Source: NORP181 sp047623555
Lineage (GTDB): Bacteria; Pseudomonadota; Alphaproteobacteria; Rhodobacterales; Rhodobacteraceae
Length of the DNA: 63,490 nt
Direction: 5' to 3'
Assembly (NCBI GenBank): GCA_047623555.1
Contig: JBLHMP010000010.1
Coordinates: 1-63,490, forward strand
Shown piece after piece: positions 60,247 through 63,490 of this stretch. The notes below the pieces were generated by a model. The model searched no databases and was not told the origin of the DNA. It saw nothing but the letters and a program-made list of their open reading frames with translations. A program made the position numbers and the translations under genes. Numbering within the stretch: the first letter of the stretch is position 1; each line of letters begins with the position of its first letter.

Positions 60247-61863
60247 TTACCCCTGAACGTCGCTCAGGACCACCCCTTGTGCGGCCAGCGCCCGCCAGAT
60301 CTTGGCATCCCGGCCATAAACGTCGCGACGGTATTCGGTGCCGCCACGTGGCATGGTGATTGCAGTGCGGTAAATCAGATGAACCGGGATCGGCTGATCC
60401 AGTTTCACTTTGGTTTCATTGCCGCTTTTCAGGACCTTCTGAAAATACGCCTTGGGGTTGTCGGTCTGTACCGCCAGCAATGCATAGGCAAACTCAAACG
60501 GTTGCGCCAAGCGGATGCAGCCATGCGAGAACGCGCGGGATTCGCGGGCAAACAGGCTCTTTTGCGGCGTGTCATGCAGGTAGATGTTGTATTTGTTCGG
60601 AAAGATGAACTTTACCAGACCCAGCGCGTTTCGCGTGCTGGGCGGTTGCCGCATATCAAACGGAAAGTTGCGCGCAGAGTATTGGGTAAAGTCGATGTTG
60701 GCCCGGTTGACCTGGCGACCAGCGCCATCGGTAATTATCAGGTGCTGGACAGCATTGGGATTGCGGCGCAGTTTTGGCAGATATTCTTTGGTGGCGATTG
60801 AGCGCGGTACATACCAGCTCGGATTGATGACCATATGCTCCATTGTGTCAGAAAATTCCGGGCTGCGACGGTCGCTGACGTTTTTGCCAATGACCGAGCG
60901 CGTGCGAAACGTCACCTTGTCATCATCAATGATGGCGGCGGAAAAATCGGTTTGGTTGACCAGAACATGGCGCGTGCCACGGTCGCGGACCAGCCAGCGT
61001 TCCCGCTCCATCGCCACAATGACCGATTTGAGCCGCGCCTGGGCCGAAACATTAATTTCGTCAACGGTGATTTCACCCGCGACGCCATCGGCCTCAAGCC
61101 CATGTTCCAGCTGGAATTTCTGCACCGCTTTTTGGATCACTGAATCATAGGTTTGGGTGGCGCTGTTGGTCATATAGCCCATGGATATCAACCGGTTGCG
61201 TAGCTTCACCACCGAAGTTCCGGTCTGGCCGGGTTTGAATTTGCCCGACGGAACCTTGGTGCCCCAGCCACCCTTTGCCACCAGCAGCTCAAGGCGCAGT
61301 TTTTCCTTCATCAGCCCGGTATATTCGCGATTCTGCGGCGCCAGCCCGTTCATGAAAATGTTGGGATTTTCCTGCGAAATACCAACAAGATATTCGGCGC
61401 GGTCGGTGTAATTGACCTTGCGCACCAAACCGTCGTCGATTTTTGAGGGCACCAAAATACCGCTTTGAATGTCGCGCGCATAGGTCACCAATGCCTGGCT
61501 TAGCGCCACTTCGACCATGCCCAGATCGCGGGTTGTGCGAACGTCGCGCATCTGTTGCATCAATCCGGCGGCGTCATAGCGATGGGCCGGCAAACCATGT
61601 GTTTCAGCTGCGGCCAGCGCCCGCATCAGCGCGGCACGGCGCGCCAGATCGGCGGCGCCTGTTCCGGTCCAGATCGGAGTATAATGGTTTGTGCGGTAAA
61701 ACGCTGCCACCTCATCATCTGTCGATGCGGCCTCGGCCACGGCCTGCTTAAAGGCGGTGATCTGTGCTGTTGCCGGCTGGCTCAGGACGGACGAGAGCAA
61801 CACAAAACCGGCTAAGAATACTGGCAAAGTTCGCATGGCAATGAATCGGGGCAGTACTGACAT
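60247..61863 (-). CDS. L,D-transpeptidase (YcbB-like)
   Basis: This 538-residue periplasmic enzyme forms 3-3 cross-links in peptidoglycan. It has a signal sequence (LPVFLAGFVLLSSVLSQPATA), a peptidoglycan-binding region (about 200-260, GTSVVKLRNRLISMGYM), and a YkuD domain with catalytic Cys449 in SHGCIRL. ATG 61863 follows AAGGATATTGTTAATT. It lies 32 bases before lpxD in the same direction, so the whole envelope block may be one transcript. Confidence 0.92.
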   Translation of the reverse strand: MSVLPRFIAMRTLPVFLAGFVLLSSVLSQPATAQITAFKQAVAEAASTDDEVAAFYRTNHYTPIWTGTGAADLARRAALMRALAAAETHGLPAHRYDAAGLMQQMRDVRTTRDLGMVEVALSQALVTYARDIQSGILVPSKIDDGLVRKVNYTDRAEYLVGISQENPNIFMNGLAPQNREYTGLMKEKLRLELLVAKGGWGTKVPSGKFKPGQTGTSVVKLRNRLISMGYMTNSATQTYDSVIQKAVQKFQLEHGLEADGVAGEITVDEINVSAQARLKSVIVAMERERWLVRDRGTRHVLVNQTDFSAAIIDDDKVTFRTRSVIGKNVSDRRSPEFSDTMEHMVINPSWYVPRSIATKEYLPKLRRNPNAVQHLIITDGAGRQVNRANIDFTQYSARNFPFDMRQPPSTRNALGLVKFIFPNKYNIYLHDTPQKSLFARESRAFSHGCIRLAQPFEFAYALLAVQTDNPKAYFQKVLKSGNETKVKLDQPIPVHLIYRTAITMPRGGTEYRRDVYGRDAKIWRALAAQGVVLSDVQG

Positions 61864-62207
61864 AATTAACAATATCCTTAGAAACAGCTCACTTGCGCTG
61901 TAACACTAGTGCAAAGCCTGCCCCCTAAGTCCATTCACATTTCAGGGAGATCGCGAACCCGTTGCACAATGATGCCGCAAAGCACCTGCTAAGGGCGCTT
62001 CCCACGAGGGATACAGGCGAGTTTTTACGTTCTATTTACGATTTGCGCAAAAAATCGCCGAAAATGCGAGTTAGATACAACTTGAAAAAAACGTTGCTTG
62101 GCTGACGAATCAAGTTATGCAATACATTAACCATCTGGGATGGATACAACGATAGTATGTGCAACGTCGCATGCGAGGCAGGAAAAAACGGACAGGACGA
62201 CATAATA
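61864..62207. other. 344-base divergent promoter region
   Basis: There is no gene. It separates the leftward L,D-transpeptidase from the rightward DUF882 gene. A 7-bp inverted repeat AACTTGA/TCAAGTT (62079-62085/62110-62116) and a TTAACCAT half-site (near 62129), which resembles one half of a CtrA box, are the only marks I see. Confidence 0.5.
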
Positions 62208-62777
62208 ATGACACTCACGAATTCTGCGGGATTGACCCGCCGTGCCCTGTTAGGCGCATTTGCAGCTACGGCAGTCGCCGCGGCACCAACCTTTACCAAG
62301 GCAGCGGGTTTTCTGCGGGGCGGCGGCGACATTCGCCGTATCCGTATGTATTCCGGCCGCACCGGTGAACATCTTGATATGATTTATTGGATCGACGGGA
62401 AATACCTCAAAGATTCGGTTAACGAAATCAATCACTTTATGCGGGATTGGCGCACGGACGGCGTCAAAAAGATTGATCTGCGTACAATCGACATCATGGC
62501 CGCGTCGCACAACCTCTTGGATGTCAGCGAACCCTATATGATGTTGTCAGGCTATCGCAGCCCACAAACCAACGCCATGTTGCGCCGCCGTTCACGCGGA
62601 GTGGCGAAAAATTCGCTGCATTTGAAAGGTCAGGCGGCCGACCTGCGCCTTGCCTCTCGCTCGGTCAGCCAAATGGCCCGTGCTGCGGCGTCCTGCCATG
62701 CGGGCGGTGTTGGACGGTATTCAGGATCGAACTTTGTCCACATGGATTGTGGCGTGGTCCGCACCTGGGGCGGTTAA
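62208..62777 (+). CDS. DUF882 (YcbK-like, peptidase M15-type) Tat-exported protein
   Basis: This 189-residue protein has a twin-arginine signal (LTRRALLGAFAATAVAAAP) and then the DUF882 domain with MLSGYRSPQTNAMLRRRSRGVAKNSLHLKGQAADLRL, whose His/Asp residues match zinc-binding M15 carboxypeptidase positions, and NFVHMDCG. It probably cuts peptidoglycan peptides. ATG 62208 was chosen to expose the Tat signal. It lies across a divergent promoter from an L,D-transpeptidase, a common pairing. Confidence 0.9.
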   Translation: MTLTNSAGLTRRALLGAFAATAVAAAPTFTKAAGFLRGGGDIRRIRMYSGRTGEHLDMIYWIDGKYLKDSVNEINHFMRDWRTDGVKKIDLRTIDIMAASHNLLDVSEPYMMLSGYRSPQTNAMLRRRSRGVAKNSLHLKGQAADLRLASRSVSQMARAAASCHAGGVGRYSGSNFVHMDCGVVRTWGG

Positions 62778-62809
62778 GCCCGAATCCAACTGTATGTGAC
62801 TGTTTAGGG

Positions 62810-62832
62810 CCCCTGCTTTGCGGGGTTTTTTT
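62810..62832 (+). terminator. terminator after the DUF882 gene
   Basis: A CCCC-T-GC-TTT-GC-GGGG stem with one bulged T is followed by seven Ts. Confidence 0.8.
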
Positions 62833-63172
62833 GTTTTGTGGGTCGCTCTGCAACCGGAAACTATAAACAAATGTAGGGAAATGGTGCACCTAAAGGGAGA
62901 AACTTCGAACTCCCTTTTCAACGAACTGGAGCGTTGGGAAAGACATCTCAACCCAAGCCTTCGGGCATTCCAATCCACTCGTAAAGCTCCTCAAAAATAG
63001 ATCGAAGCTCGCCAACAATCAGCGATCTGCCCAACAATTTGATTTCAAGAACCCCAGGACGACAGACACAAAAAGGGACGGATACCTGATGGGGTGGATG
63101 GCTCCTGCTCCAACCAGCGTCGCGATGCGCTATACTGCAGGTGTCGATATCTGCTTAGAGAGGAGCCACCCC
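62833..63172. other. left flank and presumed left end of the IS110 element
   Basis: There is no convincing gene; a 60-codon frame covers much of it but shows no features. A hairpin AAAGGGAG-N10-CTCCCTTT lies at 62892-62917. IS110 elements lack terminal inverted repeats, so the boundary cannot be placed; the element probably begins somewhere between 62920 and 63090. In IS110-type elements this 5' non-coding end encodes the bridge RNA. Confidence 0.5.
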
Positions 63173-63174
63173 AT
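63089..63174 (+). promoter_or_regulatory. long stem-loop covering the transposase start
   Basis: ATGGGGTGG (63089-63097) and CTCCT (63102-63106) pair with CCACCCCAT (63166-63174) and AGGAG (63161-63165). The stem of 14 bp has a 4-base bulge and hides both the AGGAG ribosome site and the A and T of the start ATG. This would limit transposase translation. A bridge-RNA element may also lie here. Confidence 0.55.
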
Positions 63175-63490
63175 GGAAGTTACCACAATCGGCCTAGATC
63201 ATTGACCGGCAGGGTATTGCGCAGCAATGTCCCGAGAGGGATGGCCAAGAACATTTTTCAGGTTCACGGAATTACAGAAGACGAAGAGGTCGCATTTAAC
63301 CGGCCTTTGAGACGGGCACAGTTGTTACCGTTTTTCTCCAAGCTTGAACCCTGCCTGATTGGCATGGAGGCTTGCAGCAGTGCGCATCATTGGGGGCGCG
63401 AGCTAACAGCGTTGGGCCATGATGTCCGGCTGATCCCACCGATTTATGTCAAACCATATGTCAAACGCGGAAAGTCTGACGCCATCGATG
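63173..63490 (+). pseudogene. IS110-family transposase, disrupted and truncated by the window edge
   Basis: ATG 63173 opens the conserved MEVTTIGLD, which holds the first Asp of the DEDD catalytic set, but the next codons are CAT TGA. The frame resumes, in a different phase, at 63241 with AKNIFQVHGI and runs on through GMEACSSAHHWGREL and GHDVRLIPPIYVKPYVKRGK to the window end. About 41 extra bases (63201-63241) split the two parts and include a stop. The rest of the gene lies outside the window. It is probably inactive as it stands. Confidence 0.75.

Noticed and set aside
62818..63000. 60-codon frame after the DUF882 gene
   Set aside because: It starts within the terminator hairpin, has no ribosome site and no protein features.

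Overview
The window looks like a chromosomal segment of a marine alphaproteobacterium of the order Rhodobacterales (Roseobacter group). This is inferred from the gene content: an olsBA ornithine-lipid pair, a class II DAHP synthase, a yicC-gmk pair, a GlxA-type AraC regulator, a PAS-domain protein behind a CtrA-type TTAA-N7-TTAA site, an IalB-like periplasmic protein, and many acyl-CoA genes with two complete Liv-type ABC importers. No species can be named. I see no tRNA, rRNA or CRISPR array. The only mobile element is an IS110-family transposase that runs off the right edge.

Layout. (1) 1-5.6 kb: the tail of olsB, olsA, an orphan hypothetical protein, rpsB-tsf and a DMT-family transporter. 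(2) 6.0-11.5 kb: a LuxR-type regulator coupled to aroQ, then mostly minus-strand acyl-CoA genes and reductases. (3) 11.6-37.9 kb: a large catabolic island. A plus-strand operon (two adjacent acyl-CoA dehydrogenases, SDR, thiolase, nitronate monooxygenase-like protein, histidine phosphatase-like protein, ACAD10/11-type phosphotransferase, IclR regulator) is followed by a second plus-strand operon (Liv importer, enoyl-CoA hydratase, serine hydrolase, acetoacetyl-CoA synthetase, TesB thioesterase, amidohydrolase). A convergent minus-strand operon (acyl-CoA ligase, hydroxyacyl-CoA dehydrogenase, enoyl-CoA hydratase, ACAD11-like dehydrogenase, two SDRs) closes the island. (4) 38-46.6 kb: SulP transporter, gcdH with a divergent LysR regulator, a Cys/Met PLP enzyme, gamma carbonic anhydrase, gmk, yicC and the PAS protein. 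(5) 46.7-54.9 kb: DAHP synthase, GlxA-type regulator and a second Liv importer containing two tiny coupled ORFs. (6) 54.9-63.5 kb: HerA-like ATPase, a gene-free stretch with two candidate small RNAs, IalB, an envelope block (ketoacyl-ACP synthase, ACP, LpxD, L,D-transpeptidase, DUF882 protein) and the IS110 element.

How the genes fit together. The island appears to import an organic acid or amide-like compound, activate it to a CoA ester and beta-oxidise it. A free-standing ACAD10/11-type kinase and a separate ACAD11-like dehydrogenase suggest that 4-hydroxyacyl-CoA intermediates are handled by phosphorylation. A 22-bp motif occurs upstream of three of the island's transcription units (11610, 19701, 37999), which suggests one regulon, possibly that of the IclR protein encoded in the island. 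The substrate cannot be deduced from sequence alone.

Other points worth a second look: a Walker A lysine-to-arginine change in one LivF, a phosphatase-like protein lacking its second catalytic histidine, an 8-codon leader peptide coupled to the acyl-CoA ligase, a 43-codon ORF fitted exactly between livG and livF, two tandem small-RNA-like units with matching promoter elements, and an IS110 transposase broken by a short hairpin-forming insert.
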